Shown here: positions 13,000 through 24,290 of the stretch, piece by piece
Layout: each line of letters opens with the position of its first letter
Numbering within the stretch: the first letter of the stretch is position 1
Origin: Phylloscopus collybita
Lineage: Eukaryota; Chordata; Aves; Passeriformes; Phylloscopidae
Direction: 5' to 3'
Length of the DNA stretch: 64,000 nucleotides
NCBI GenBank assembly: GCA_027886175.1
Contig: JAJNNQ010000006.1
Coordinates: 11,841,001 to 11,905,000 of the forward strand
Made by a program: the position numbers and the translations under genes
Notes under the pieces: model-generated
What the model was told of the DNA's origin: nothing
The model's input: only the letters and a program-made list of their open reading frames with translations
The model's database searches: none

Positions 13000-13465
13000 A
13001 ACCAGAATGATCTCAATGCCACTGCGATCAAGGCAGAGCAAGTAAATACTCGGCTACCTGACCATCTAACAGTGTTGTTTTCCTCATGCTTGGGGTACTT
13101 TTCCCCAAACTACTATACTCTGACAACAGGTTTGCATAGAAAAAAGCATGCATATACTTTTGGATGTGGACGAACAAATTAATCAACCAAACACACAACC
13201 TTCACGCCATGTTCCTTCCGCTCCTCACTTTAAAAGGTTTATACTAAACGTTCAAGAAGTGCTTACACAGTCCTTCAGCGCAGGCTTAGACGAATAAACA
13301 TTATTCTTTACAGGGCCTTTTATCTGACATTAATGAATTATTCTGAACTGAACAGCTTCAAGGGTAAATCCTAGACCTTTTGAGTCTTCAAGATGGATTC
13401 CAAGAATAATTTGTTTTCCCTAGAACTTAAGTGTCTTGTTTGACAACTATTTGATAAAGTTTCAG
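13000..13465. other. Candidate conserved non-coding element
   Basis: This unique block has high complexity, no simple repeats and several homeobox-type ATTA/TAAT cores (AACAAATTAATCAACC near 13175, CATTAATGAATTATTCTGAA near 13330), plus a TTTGCATA octamer-like site near 13132. It also retains CpGs (TACTCGGC, AACGTTC, AGCGCAGG, AGACGAAT) that are scarce in neighbouring DNA. This texture is typical of conserved vertebrate enhancers. No open frame fits it. Conservation was not tested. Confidence 0.35.
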
Positions 13466-15179
13466 AAAAAGATGATGTCTTTCAGGAATACTTAAAAACC
13501 CTTGCTACTGCATCAGTGTACACAAATGAAATTAGAAAAATCTATATGCACACTGATAATACCGTAAACATAGAATAGGACTTAGTGAAACTCTGGAGAA
13601 GTAGTGGAGTCCTCAAATGACTGGATTTAGGTAATAATCAGTGGTCAAACTAGAAGAGTGCAATAAATTGCAGGAAGCAGAGAAAAACACAGCCAAATAC
13701 TATTCCTTGACTTCTTATTTTAAAAGTAATAAACTTCGACACTCAGTTGTTTGAATGGATACCTCTGAAACCCTCATACTCCCTTCACAATTCTAGCTTA
13801 AACAGAATGACATTGTTTTTCATTAGATCCAAATAAAACAAATAGTGATAAATACAATCACCCATCACTTTGGGCAGCTTCTCTGACATACAGAAATGCT
13901 CATGGTACAGTACAGGAAAAGGTCAGTCAGTTCAGCACCTTATCCTCACACACAGTTCAACTTCCGTTAGAGCTAAAATCTTATTTAGCAGCCTGTGCAC
14001 AATGTCAAAGGACTTGCTGAGCCTTTTCATGATACAAATTTATAGGGGGTTTATATATATACACACATATACACACACACTTGTAGGTATATATTAATAT
14101 AAAAATATGCACATGTTCAGTCACAAATTTTTGGTGAATTAGGTTTTGGTAAATAATTTTCTGAAATAATGTGAAGAAAGCATAATTTATAATATATCAT
14201 TCAAAACAGCACCCATTTTAAAGCTTGGATGAAAAGCCTAACTCCATTTCTGAGTAAGAAATATACCACTGTGTAGTAGCTAATATAAACCCTGACACAT
14301 CTTCCCTTTTTACACTGCGCAAGACGTAAAAAGTTAGAAAACAGCAGTAACCACCATCCCACCACAGAATAAATACTGTGCAGCCCTCCAGCAAAGTGTC
14401 AAGCACTCTGAGACAACTTTCACAGCAAAGCCACTTAAAGAATAAGCAAAACCAGAAAAGTTGGGCCCATTAAAATTCCTTTAAAAGAGGGAACAAAATT
14501 GTTCCCACAAGCAGCAGAAAAATACTAAACCAGCTTCAAGTTTATACATCACCAGAAGGTGGTTGTAAAATCAGTGTTCAGGTCACTGAGGCCTGCATAG
14601 GCAGCAAGAGCCAACACCTTGTCCCACCAAGCCCCAGCCTGGAGACGGGTCACCACTTCAGATGTGCCCACATATGCAACTTCTACCTCACTGCGTCAAT
14701 AAATGCAAGATAAGTTAGCAAAAACCCAAACTGCTTAAACAAATCTATTTTGATCCTCCAGGGCAGAGGTGGCAGTAGTTATGAAGTGGCCTTGACCTCT
14801 CTAGCTACAGCCACAGCAAGTAAGAGAGGACAGGCTTCCACAGTTTACCCTAAAACTGGGAAAAAAGAGCAAAGAAAACCAAGCAAATGCTATTCCAAGT
14901 TGTGATATACACTGCAGAAACCCAACGTCCAGGCTCAGAGTTACGCTTTCAAGAAATAAGATCATAAGCATACTGCTCTACATAGCAGGTAATAATGTTC
15001 AGGTCCTATTCCTGCCTTTGCACAACCCAGAACAAATTCCAACACTACATTTTTGACAACTTGGACCCCCTTCTTTTTCATTCCATCAGAAAGGTATCAA
15101 TGGAATGTTTTTTCAAAAAAACAGCATGGTATCTACAGCACTGTATCCATCTATGTAACTGTGTTGCTACATAATCAGG
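13466..15179. other. Unique non-coding DNA with one microsatellite
   Basis: Contains the TA/CA repeat at 14050-14101. Otherwise unique A+T-rich DNA without a recognisable gene or transposon. Confidence 0.65.
14050..14101. repeat. TA/CA dinucleotide microsatellite
   Basis: TTATATATATACACACATAT is followed by ACACACACAC and then a second TA-rich patch. This is an imperfect alternating purine-pyrimidine repeat. Confidence 0.85.
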
Positions 15180-15365
15180 CTCTAAACGAGGGGCATTACA
15201 TGACACCAATGATGCTATTCATCAATTTAAGGAGCCTATTTGGCTGGCATCCTACAAATGTGGGTGATGAGTGTCTATTTTAATAGGAAAGTACACTCTC
15301 TAAAATTGATCAATTGACCACAAGTGTTTCAATTAATAATTTTTAATGCCTTTTCTCCTAGCCTG
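15180..15365. other. Candidate conserved non-coding element
   Basis: The block from CTAAACGAGGGGCATTACAT through TCATCAATTTAAGGAGCC and AAATTGATCAATTGACCA to TTCAATTAATAATTTTTAAT is complex and rich in AATTA/TTGAT-type homeodomain cores. No coding frame fits it. This is a pattern-based guess. Confidence 0.28.
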
Positions 15366-17285
15366 CCCTTCCTTAAAAGTGCAGACTGGCATTATTACTA
15401 ATAATCATTTCTCAGTGTACTGGAGGCAAAAGGTTCAGAAAAGTGAGAAATCTGAAAATCTGTCAATACAGCAATTCCATCAGGCACTGACCAGCTTGAA
15501 ACAGCTTGACTACCAGATTCAGCAGCTACAAATCTTTTAGTATCAATTTGAAATCCAGAGAAAATCACTGAAGCATACTCATGCTCCTAATGTCTTTGGA
15601 AGGAATGAGGAGAATAAAATTGATCTCTGTACTGTTTCTAGAAAATTTCCACTGCAAACTCTCCAACCCAGCTTTTCAAGCTTCCCAATACATGGTAAAG
15701 CTCAGCAAAAGCCATCATTAACGTTAGGAAATGGTACATGTGTCTGGAGAACCACCCAATACATGGTGGTCATATTCCATCAGCCTCCCTAGGCATCATC
15801 ATTTTTCTCCTTGTTTCAAAAGCCCTCATGTTTTTGACAGGACATGCAAATGCTCTGATTATTTTCTTGTCCTTGCTTAGAAAGAAATATATTTGCTTCT
15901 CCCCTTTGGAGAAGGGGAGGGTTGGGAAATAATGTCATGCAGTATTCCAGGGGGACTGTAAATCTGGCTACATACCATGTCCAAGATCCAGAAGTAGCCT
16001 GATTTCCAAAGGTAATTTGTACTTTCCAGTCTCCTACTGAGATGACTGCAGCAGCCTGCAGGACTCGCCATCTGCATGCAGCAAGCCAGTGACATTTCAT
16101 TCTGCAGACCAACACAGGCAAACAACCTCCTTAATCGTGGCTTGGCAATTGTTCATATTCACAGCCCCGAAACCATAACCTGGAGAGGAACTTTAGCAGA
16201 TATATTTTTTGCCAACTGGCAGGTTCATCTCAACTACTGACGAACACCTACACCTGTGCTAGCTGCCCTTCATGGCTCTGCAGCTAAAGGACAGAAAGAG
16301 GCAGTGCAAGGGCCTGAGTCACTGTCACTGCAGCCAGTCCAGCAACTGCTTCTGACTAAAAAGCATTTTAAATAAAACAGTATTTAGTTGTCTGTGAAGT
16401 GAAGGGTACTGTGAGTTTTAAGAGCTTTGGTTTTTTAAACCAGTCTTGAGTTCCTTTGTTTTCCTGATCAAACACTCTAAATTTTAAGACTCAAGAAGAC
16501 ACCATTTCAGTGGAGCCAGGAGGACTTGGAAAAGCATCCTGTTTTTACAAGAGCTTAGAGGGAAAAAAAGAAAAAGTGAAAACTGACTTGAACTGGTTAA
16601 ATATTACTTTCAGGCAGTAACTGGTGACACCAGCCATGCTAAGTTTCCTGTATACAAAAACTCATCAGTTGTATAGACATCACCACAAAAAAATTATTAC
16701 AAAAATCAGAAACTAAGAATGGTAAGAAAGTCACATTGCCAGATTTATTAAATGGGAGACAAAAACTGCAATGAAAAAATCCTGTATTTCATGAGGAAAC
16801 ACACAATCTAAGGACCAAGGTTTTTCACAGACTTGGCCAGGTGGCTGATCCCATACCCCGTGTCACCCCACTGAAACAAATCAACCCCAAGTTTATGCTC
16901 CCAATATTCCCACTCCCACAGCAGAAAGTGGACTCATTGTATTTAATTATCTTTCAGGGAAGAAAATATAACAAATAAATTAATAAACATAATTAATCAC
17001 AAGAGACATGAAAACCAGAGGCAATACCACTGAGGAGAAAGATTTTCTTTTTCTTCCCCCTCAGTACTCCAGGTGTAACAAAAACAACGTGACAATATGA
17101 ATGTTGTTTTTAATTAAGCATCCAAAGACATTTCTAACCACCATGATCCATAACCCCCACAAACTATCCTGACTCAGAACACCATGGATTACACAAACAA
17201 CTAGACTCGTCACTTCCCCAAGGATCAAATTCAACAACTCCTTGATAATCTAAGCTTTTGTTTTACTATCAGCTCCCTTTGATTT

Positions 17286-17300
17286 TTTTTTTTTTTTTGA
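17286..17300. repeat. Poly(T) run
   Basis: About 14 consecutive T in GATTTTT…TTGATTTGCAGG. It resembles a polypyrimidine tract before an AG, but no open exon follows. Confidence 0.8.
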
Positions 17301-18918
17301 TTTGCAGGAACACCTGACATGACACATGACTTCAAATGCTTAAAGCAGTTCAACTGGCAATAGGAGACACATTAGCTGAAGGTTCACTGAGCCTACACCC
17401 ATCCTCAGCTTATTGCCAGGAATACACCAACCTGGTATATTTCAATTATGAGGAAGCTCCTAAATTAGATTAACTATTGAAAAATATTTCTGTAATTTGA
17501 TTATGTAACAGATAACTAACACAGCTTCTGCTATTTTACCATTTCAAACAGTTGCCTGTCATTTACTGTCAGTATGTTGGAGGTTCACCCTGCCCTTTCT
17601 ACCAACTACCCTGGTTTGGTGACACAGTTTCTTCTTTCCATGTTAGTCCAACACAAAAACATTGCAGTAGTCCATCTCAAGCCTTAAGGCTCCTCCCATT
17701 TCTCTCAGGTTCATGAACCCTTCCACCACCCTTGAGACACGGGGTCCTAGCCCAGGAGCAAAATGCTCCCCTCCCAACCACTGGACATCCCTTTCCACCT
17801 CCCTTGCTTCCAGGACAGGCTTCTGGTAGATGAGTTGGCAGCTTCTGCAGCTCAAATGCAGTTGTCTCCATGCATACCCCAGCACTGGTGCCATAACTGG
17901 CACTTCACAGCCTCACACTCAAGGGTGTGAGCCTGTAAACGAGACCACCCTGTCCTCACCCCATGGAGTGACTAGTCTCATGTTCCACTGCCTGACATTC
18001 AGTGGCTTCAAAAGAGTTTAAAATTATAGTCTGAAACAAGGTCATGTAGAATTTGCAAGCCCAACACTCCTCTGTGACTTGTCCCACCTACCCTCATCAC
18101 TACTCTTACCGTAGCTCTCCCCTCACCCTCTTCCCTGAGCTTCATTCTTGGGCAGACCACTCATCAGTGGCACTAATCCAACAGCAACCCTCTCAGTTTC
18201 ACTGAAAGTAGCTTTATTCCCACTAGAAAGCCAAATCCTGACTCTGTCCTGCTGTTTAATCCATTACTACGAAAGATTTCAAGGTTGTGTTTCTTTTTTA
18301 ATACTAAAGCTAATTATTTCTTCTATATCCTAAGTTGTGCTCCTGATTATTCATTACGTACAAATATTCCCTATTCTCTATATTCTGAGTTTTCAATATC
18401 CTGTTCAATAGAGGTGCTACTCTAGACACCATGAAACAGAACCTGTCTCACACAATGCTCTCCTACTCAAAAGGTTTTGTTATCAAAGACAAAGCAATTA
18501 TGAGAGCATCACCACAGGAGCAAACTTCAGTTAATGACCACCACACACAATCAAAGTACTGACAGTGGTCCAGAAGCAAACAGAAAATTTTGCTGCATAT
18601 TTTGGAATATTAAGATATTCTGAGAAAAGTTTCATTAAAAGCAGAGGTAGCTTCAGTAGTCTTTGTAATAAACATAAGGAATACTGCAAACAACTAACAC
18701 TCCCACAAGTGGCAAATGTCATCATCTTAATGATAACCCCTACCGAGATGCATCCTGTAGAGTTACACAATTAAGATTCTGTTAAAATACCCATTACAAA
18801 TATCTATTTTTAATTAACTGTAATTCAGACTTACAATATGAAGCAGGTTGTAATTTGATGATTTTCATAAGACAATGAATTAAAGACTAGAAGAACAAAA
18901 TAAAGGTTAGCCTCTTGT

Positions 18919-18927
18919 GGGGGGGGG
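18919..18927. repeat. Poly(G) run of 9
   Basis: Nine consecutive G on the plus strand in A/T-rich surroundings. It is an isolated run, not part of a four-run quadruplex motif. Confidence 0.9.
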
Positions 18928-19499
18928 AAGGAAATCAAACCGATTTCAATATATATGGGGAAAAGTAATGTAAGTCAATAAAAATAAAAATCATAAATTT
19001 TGGTTACACAGACCAAGTTTTATAAGATAATAAAAAGTAAACCACTGAAAATCAGAGTCCCCTAAGTGACATTTACATTTACAGTTTAAAAAGAACAGAA
19101 CAAGAATCAGTGTTATAGGCCTGAAGCTGATATGGGAGAAAATATGGAGGTGAAACCAATGTCTGCTCTATTAGGCCCTTCACAGCTTAGTTAAAAAAAA
19201 AAAGTAAATTAAAAAATGCATGCAGGTATTTCTACAAACCCACACAGGGAACGCCCATAAAGAGTTAAAACCCAACAGGGCCATATTCAGCACAGGCAGA
19301 TATACTGTCCCTCCCTGACCCATTAGGCCCTGGTACCAAAACCAAAGACTTACAGCTGGAGGGGGAAGGGGAAGGCTTCTTACATTTAAGGGCCATTTTC
19401 ACCAGCTTCATCACTTTTAGTCTTAATCCAATTCATGCATTATTCAGATTATTCAGCTTTTCCAACCTGATACACAGAGAAAGCCCACTTTTCTCATCT

Positions 19500-19990
19500 C
19501 TCTTTTCTTTATCAACTGACCAAGTGACAACAATGTGAGATCAGTCCAGTGATCCATCCTCTCGTCTGCTTCCACATCCTGCTGCGCACAGCAGGCATGC
19601 TAAAATACAAGTGTCAAGCAGTCAACAAATCTCGACAAGCCCCTAATCTTAAAGGCATCAAATATGGTTAAGTCATCCTCTTATATGGAAAAAAAATCTC
19701 ATGGACTAGGGCCAGCAGTTTAAAGGGCTTTGACAAGCGGAGAAGGATTAGAACAAGCCAGCACCATTTCAAAATGAAAAGCAGAGAGGCCTGGCTTCCT
19801 AATAAGCAAATTCACCAAAAAGCCACAAGCTTAACTGGAAACATCTTAACCTGAGTATGTCAGCAAATACAAGTAAGCTCTTTCAAACATGTACTGAAAG
19901 AAATAGTGCCATATTTTCTTTATTGTTGTTTTTCTTATTTGCATTTGAAAAGAGTCCACAAGGAAACACTCTATTGAATGAGTTCAGGAG
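19500..19990. other. Candidate conserved non-coding element
   Basis: This complex unique block includes a TCF/LEF-like CTTTGACAAG near 19728, an ATTTGCAT octamer (POU factor site) at 19937-19944, an ACAAT SOX-like core next to it in TATTGTTGTT, and CATCAAATATGGTTAAGTC. It has low simple-repeat content and no plausible reading frame. The motif matches are by eye, and each is individually common. Confidence 0.33.
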
Positions 19991-20754
19991 GAGTACATTA
20001 TCTAAATAGAGAAGCACATTTGTATTAATACCCAGGGATAACATTCACAAACATCTTCCTGCTATCCTGTAAACGCCCTCAAAACAAATATCTCTACACT
20101 GCATCAGGGATGCAGAAGTTTCATAAAAGCTGCTCTTGAGCAGCTTCCTGAGGACCAGCATGCCAGAAAGGGCAACTGCTGTACCTGCTCTCTCTTCTGA
20201 TCTTTTTCCTACCCTGCACCCACAGCATGCTCAGACTACCACTGTTTCTGGATTCAGGAAAGAGGAGAATAAATTCTCAAGACAAAAGACTTAGTGGTAA
20301 CGTGCCTCCTCTTGGGGATGACAACAAGGACAAGACATAGCTGTGTTGAGTTCTGCCACTCCAGAACTCAGCTTCCTGCCCAGGTCATCATCTCCTCTTC
20401 CATCTCCCAAGCTGGACCAAGACAAAACACCCCTTCCACAGAAGGGAGGGGCATTTACACCATTATTAAGTGAACATTAAGCTTTAAGCAGCTGGTCTAC
20501 ATTAGCCTGAGCTGAAGCTGTGACCACTCTGAAGGCAAGAGCCCACAAGACCATGGCATTTTCCAAGCTGTTCCCAAACTGAAAGAACGGAGCAAGAAGG
20601 GGTTCTAGTGTAGCTAGAAGAGTATTTGACTTTTCCCTCCACATACTGCCAGCAGTATGCCAGATCAAGATCCTCATGATCTGGCCCTCTCTTGCTTTCA
20701 CAATTTCACTTTATCTGTTGCATAAAGAGCCATCAACGGAAAATTCACACAAAT
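19991..20754. other. Unique non-coding DNA, no gene seen
   Basis: Holds the short inverted repeat at 20127. A minus-strand frame of 74 codons (20477-20701) is not recognisable and is probably chance. Confidence 0.6.
20127..20146. repeat. Inverted repeat, 9-bp arms
   Basis: AAGCTGCTC (20127-20135) and its exact reverse complement GAGCAGCTT (20138-20146) are separated by two T. A small hairpin could form. The spacer is too short for a microRNA-type stem loop. Confidence 0.85.
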
Positions 20755-20870
20755 TGTAAAAACTAGGGATAGAGGAAACCTCAGAAGATCATCTAGTCTC
20801 TCCCTAGCAATTCGCACCACTGTGATTACCTAAAAAATCATTCCATCTTTATTGTATCTATTATAGACAA
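20755..20870 (-). mobile_element. Possible ancient CR1-type LINE trace
   Basis: The block GAGGAAACCTCAGAAGATCA, then TCTAGTCTCTCCC, resembles the reverse complement of an old CR1 3' end (GGGACCTCxxGAGATCATCTAGTCCAxxCCC). Only about 45 bases carry the similarity, and the rest of the interval is assigned by position. It may instead be a chance match or another ancient repeat family. Confidence 0.38.
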
Positions 20871-23139
20871 GCTTCAGGAAAAGAATCACTGCACCTGCAA
20901 AGAAAAACTGCCTGTAGCACCAAGATTTCATCCTGATTCATTCTGAAGACAGAACACCTGCTTTAACATACCCTAGGACCATAAATAGAACAATATTCAG
21001 GGTATGGAGCTGAGAGCTTGCCAGAGCTCTGATATTTACTTCAATTGCAACTAAAGATCTCTATAAAGTGAACACTTTTCAACACAAAATTAGGACTAAA
21101 CCCCCCACAAAATAAGACTAATTACATGTCTTTTAAGGATGTTTCACAGATCAACTATCATAGATGATGTCAGAAAAATTATTTGAAGATGGAAAGCAAT
21201 ATGAACTTCTATTATAAAGTTTTAGCTGTCAAGAACTAGAGTGAACATAAGAAAAATACATTTTCATTCCTCAGTATAATAGCTAGTCTTTTAAATTGAA
21301 AAAAAAAATCCATACACAGTAACAATCATTCCTCCAGTGTCTTTAAAACTGACTTTATACACAAGAGCTTTGTGATCCATGTCCCCCAAAAACAACAGGA
21401 GTAACAAAAGGCAGCTCCTTCATGCAGAAGTCCGTGTTCCCCTGGCTGAACGTATTTTCCCAGAGAGGCAAGGCTATTGCTAACCCTAGTCAGATGAAGT
21501 TTCAAGATACCACTGAACTCTAATACTGGCACATTTAGGTCATTACAAAGTCTGTGGAGCTGATGATCTAATTGGTTGTGATCCCTATTGAAATATGAGT
21601 CTGCACTTGGTCCATGTTCTGTTTGTTTGGTTTTTTTTTTATTGCAATGCATCTCAACTCAAGGTAAAAAAAGACAAATGTAAATCTGTGAGTGTAAATC
21701 TACACCCAGTCTGTATGTTAGCAATGAACAGTAGTGAATGCGCTTAACACTATTTTCACAACAATGAAAATCTTTTTAGTACAGTAAAAAGACAAGAGAA
21801 AATTTAGACAGTCTCAAGGCAACCACACACAAAAGTTACATCTACAGACACTTCTAAATACCTCTGATCTCCTAGGATTTGGTTATATCTGATTAGTCAC
21901 ACCCAGAGAGCCACCACAAATAATACTATGATTTTTTTCTATTGCATAACAAGACTGTAAAAGCTAATTTATTTCATATTACTATATGATTCGATCATAC
22001 GATGTTAATATAGTTTTGGCTATAAGGGTATTTAGATGGTAACGGTGAGAGAATGCTTCACTGATGTACTGTGGTATAGGGATGCACTGTCTGGAAAGGA
22101 TATTAATAAATCCATTATTGTAAGCTTTCACTGGTATGGACCAATTATGTAACTTTTAATTATCTTCTCTTATATGTAATAGTCACATGAGACAACAATG
22201 CTGTTAAAAGTAGTAACAAGCATCAATACACATTTGTGAAAGACAAGGCCAGACTAACAAAAATGGAAAGGAAATAGCAAGAAGGATAAAAAAATATTCA
22301 AATGCAGCTGAGAGGTAGATAAGGAAAAAACAAATACATTTGCTGCAACTCCCTCTACTGCCTTTGCAGTTTTTCCAGTCCTCAGAAATGGAAACATAGG
22401 TGTATTAATCATAGGGAAGACCATCAAGTTTACTGCCACCATGAAAGAAACCTTCAAACCCTGGAGTGTAAAACTAAGGTTTTACACAAAATTTCTTCGA
22501 AAAGATTAAACAGATATGCAAAATACAGCTAACAGGAAAATACAATTTACATTTATTTTGCTTTGTTAATTTCTCTGTGTAAGTCTTAATATTTTTATGA
22601 TTTTTTTTTCAGGGAAGTAGCAATGAGTCCAGCAACTGACTGCTCTTTTTTGACTGCGCCCTCCTACTGCCTTTAAAGCAGGTGTATCTGAAAATTTTTG
22701 CTTTCTTGCTCACACTCCAATGCCCTAGTTTTGTAGTTTTTAGCGATTTCTTCCTGTGCGAACAAGCCTGAGTTGAACTGTTTTCTTTCACACGCCTACA
22801 GGAAACCCTGCCTCCAAAGTTGCTAACAGGGTGCAGGGAACAGTGCAAGGAAGAAGCACGACCAAGACAGAAATTTTCACATAAAACCAGAGAAATGAGA
22901 CAAGCAGTCTAGAAGAGGAAGTGTTAAAATTACTACCTAGAGCAAAGTAAAAAAAAACTCACTATGATTTATCACGTACACCAGATAAATTATCTTTCAC
23001 CTCCAATTACTGCATTACACAGCACAGCCAGATCACTTGGCCTCATGATATATTCACCAGCTACTCGAAGTTCCACTAGCAGCCAATTTCTATGTGCCAA
23101 CACTGTACAATAGCTTCATTAAAACTGGTAAGACAGGAC
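20871..23139. other. Unique non-coding DNA, no gene seen
   Basis: A+T-rich, with a strong acceptor-like string (T9-CAG, ending at about 22613) on the plus strand. The frames behind it close within about 20 codons without a donor, so no exon is called. A 108-codon minus frame (21326-21652) is unrecognised. Confidence 0.6.
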
Positions 23140-23985
23140 AAAGTTTCAGCAAGTTTACAGGTGACAAAATTTGGGGATGAAGAGTACACTCAAGGGGCAG
23201 CACTGTCATTCAAAGTGATCTCAGGAAGTTAGAGAAACGTTTTGTCAGGAACATTGTGAAATTCAGTAAAGGCACATGGCAGGTCCTAAACCTAGAGGAG
23301 AGTAACTCCAAGCACCAGTACACACTGGGGGCTGACAAGCCACTTGGCAGAAAAGGAGCTGGGGTCTCAGTAGACAAAAAGTTGACAATGAGCCATAAAC
23401 GGACCTTCTTGACAAAGAAGGTCAACAGCCTTATGGAATACATTAGGAAGAGCATCATCAGCAAGTTGAGGGAGATGATCCTTCCTCTCTGCTCTGCTGA
23501 GACATCTGGAGTGCTGGGTCCAGTGCTGAACTTCCCAGTACGAGACAGACATGAACAGAATAGTGTCCAGGACAGGTCACCAAGCTGAAACACACGGTGG
23601 TAATTGAGGCCTGGCAGTAAGAGTTGGAGCTGTTGAGCCTCAGGAAGAAGATTTGGTGGGGAACTCTGTGGTCTCTGCAACCACTTAATACAGTGCAAAG
23701 ACAACAGAGTCCTCTCTGAAGCGGACAGGAACCCAAGGTAAAGGCCACAACTGCAGCAATTGCGATTAAGGAAATTAGAAAATTAGGTTTTTATGATAAA
23801 GGTTATCAAAAACCGCAACAGATTGACTAAAAGGTTACTGAGTCTTCATCTTTGGAGATACTCAACACTTGACTACTCAAGGGTTGGAGCAACCTCAATG
23901 ACCTTGGCCCTGCTTAGAGCAGGGACTGGACCAAATGAATGGTCTACAGATACATTCAGCAACCTGTGTCAGTCTGCCATTCAGA
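23140..23985 (+). mobile_element. CR1 LINE, longest copy in the window
   Basis: This is a diverged, 5'-truncated CR1 element of about 0.85 kb. It begins near CAGCAAGTTTACAGGTGACA, matching the FADDTKL-type region downstream of the reverse transcriptase core, and runs through the ORF2 C-terminus and a degraded 3' region. The 3' part keeps recognisable landmarks in order: GAGCTGTTGAGCCTCAGGA at about 23625, a TTTTTATGATAAAGG block at about 23790, CATCTTTGGAGATACTCAA at about 23848, and CCCTGCTTAGAGCAGG near 23908. The terminal octamer repeats are eroded, so the 3' end (about 23985) is approximate. Several stops and small deletions show that it is long dead. Confidence 0.9.
23190..23588 (+). pseudogene. 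CR1 ORF2 (reverse transcriptase polyprotein) C-terminal fragment
   Basis: Read in the frame of position 23190, this gives a fragment that aligns by eye with the CR1 ORF2 region after the RT active site. Landmarks are a TVIQSDLRKLEK segment (consensus A/TVIQxDLxxLE), KFSKGTWQVLNLEE at about 23259 (consensus KFNKGKCxVLHLG), QYTLGADKPLG, a GVSVDKKLTMSH block, and IRKSIISKLREMILPLCSA (consensus IRRSxASRxREVILPLYSA). The frame stops at a TGA at 23586-23588, before the normal ORF2 end, and continues only as remnants. An open frame of 164 codons on the opposite strand (23210-23704) is a mirror of this copy and is not a gene. No catalytic RT motif lies inside the fragment. Confidence 0.87.
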
Positions 23986-24254
23986 GGGTTTTTTTTTTCC
24001 TGTGTATATTGGGCTCCTCCAAGCATTTAGACTTTGACAATACAGTTCTCAAAATTATAAAAAGATTCCACTCCAGTGACACAAATTTTTAAGACCCAAA
24101 GCTCACGGGAGCTTCACCCAAGTTTTAGTATTCTTACAATTGGAATGAAAAAAAAAAAAACCTCCAAATTCTTTTTTGCTTCTAATCTGCTAAAAAAGAA
24201 ATGCAATTTTTCTTCAGAACACTTAATCATAAACATGCAAATAAGTGTGTATGT

Positions 24255-24290
24255 AAAAATATATATATTGTTTATTTATATATATTTGCT
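24255..24290. repeat. TA-rich inverted repeat
   Basis: AAATATATAT (24257-24266) and its reverse complement ATATATATTT (24278-24287) flank an 11-base A/T spacer. It is typical of A/T microsatellite DNA. Confidence 0.85.

Larger units (their letters stand above)
15366..19499. other. Unique non-coding DNA, no gene seen
   Basis: Frames up to 101 codons (15816-16121, minus) have no recognisable domain. A pyrimidine/purine inverted motif (CTTCTCC…GGAGAAG, 15896-15914) and the T and G runs listed separately are the only structures. 17640-18140 is C-rich on the plus strand and unique. Confidence 0.65.

Noticed and set aside
15263..15300. GTGATGA C-box-like motif
   Set aside because: No D box (CTGA) at a suitable distance.
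22600..22614. T9-CAG acceptor-like string on the plus strand
   Set aside because: All following frames close within about 20 codons and no donor site fits.
23210..23704. 164-codon minus-strand frame, with others at 23367-23748
   Set aside because: It is antisense to the CR1 ORF2 remnant, whose sense frame gives the recognisable protein.
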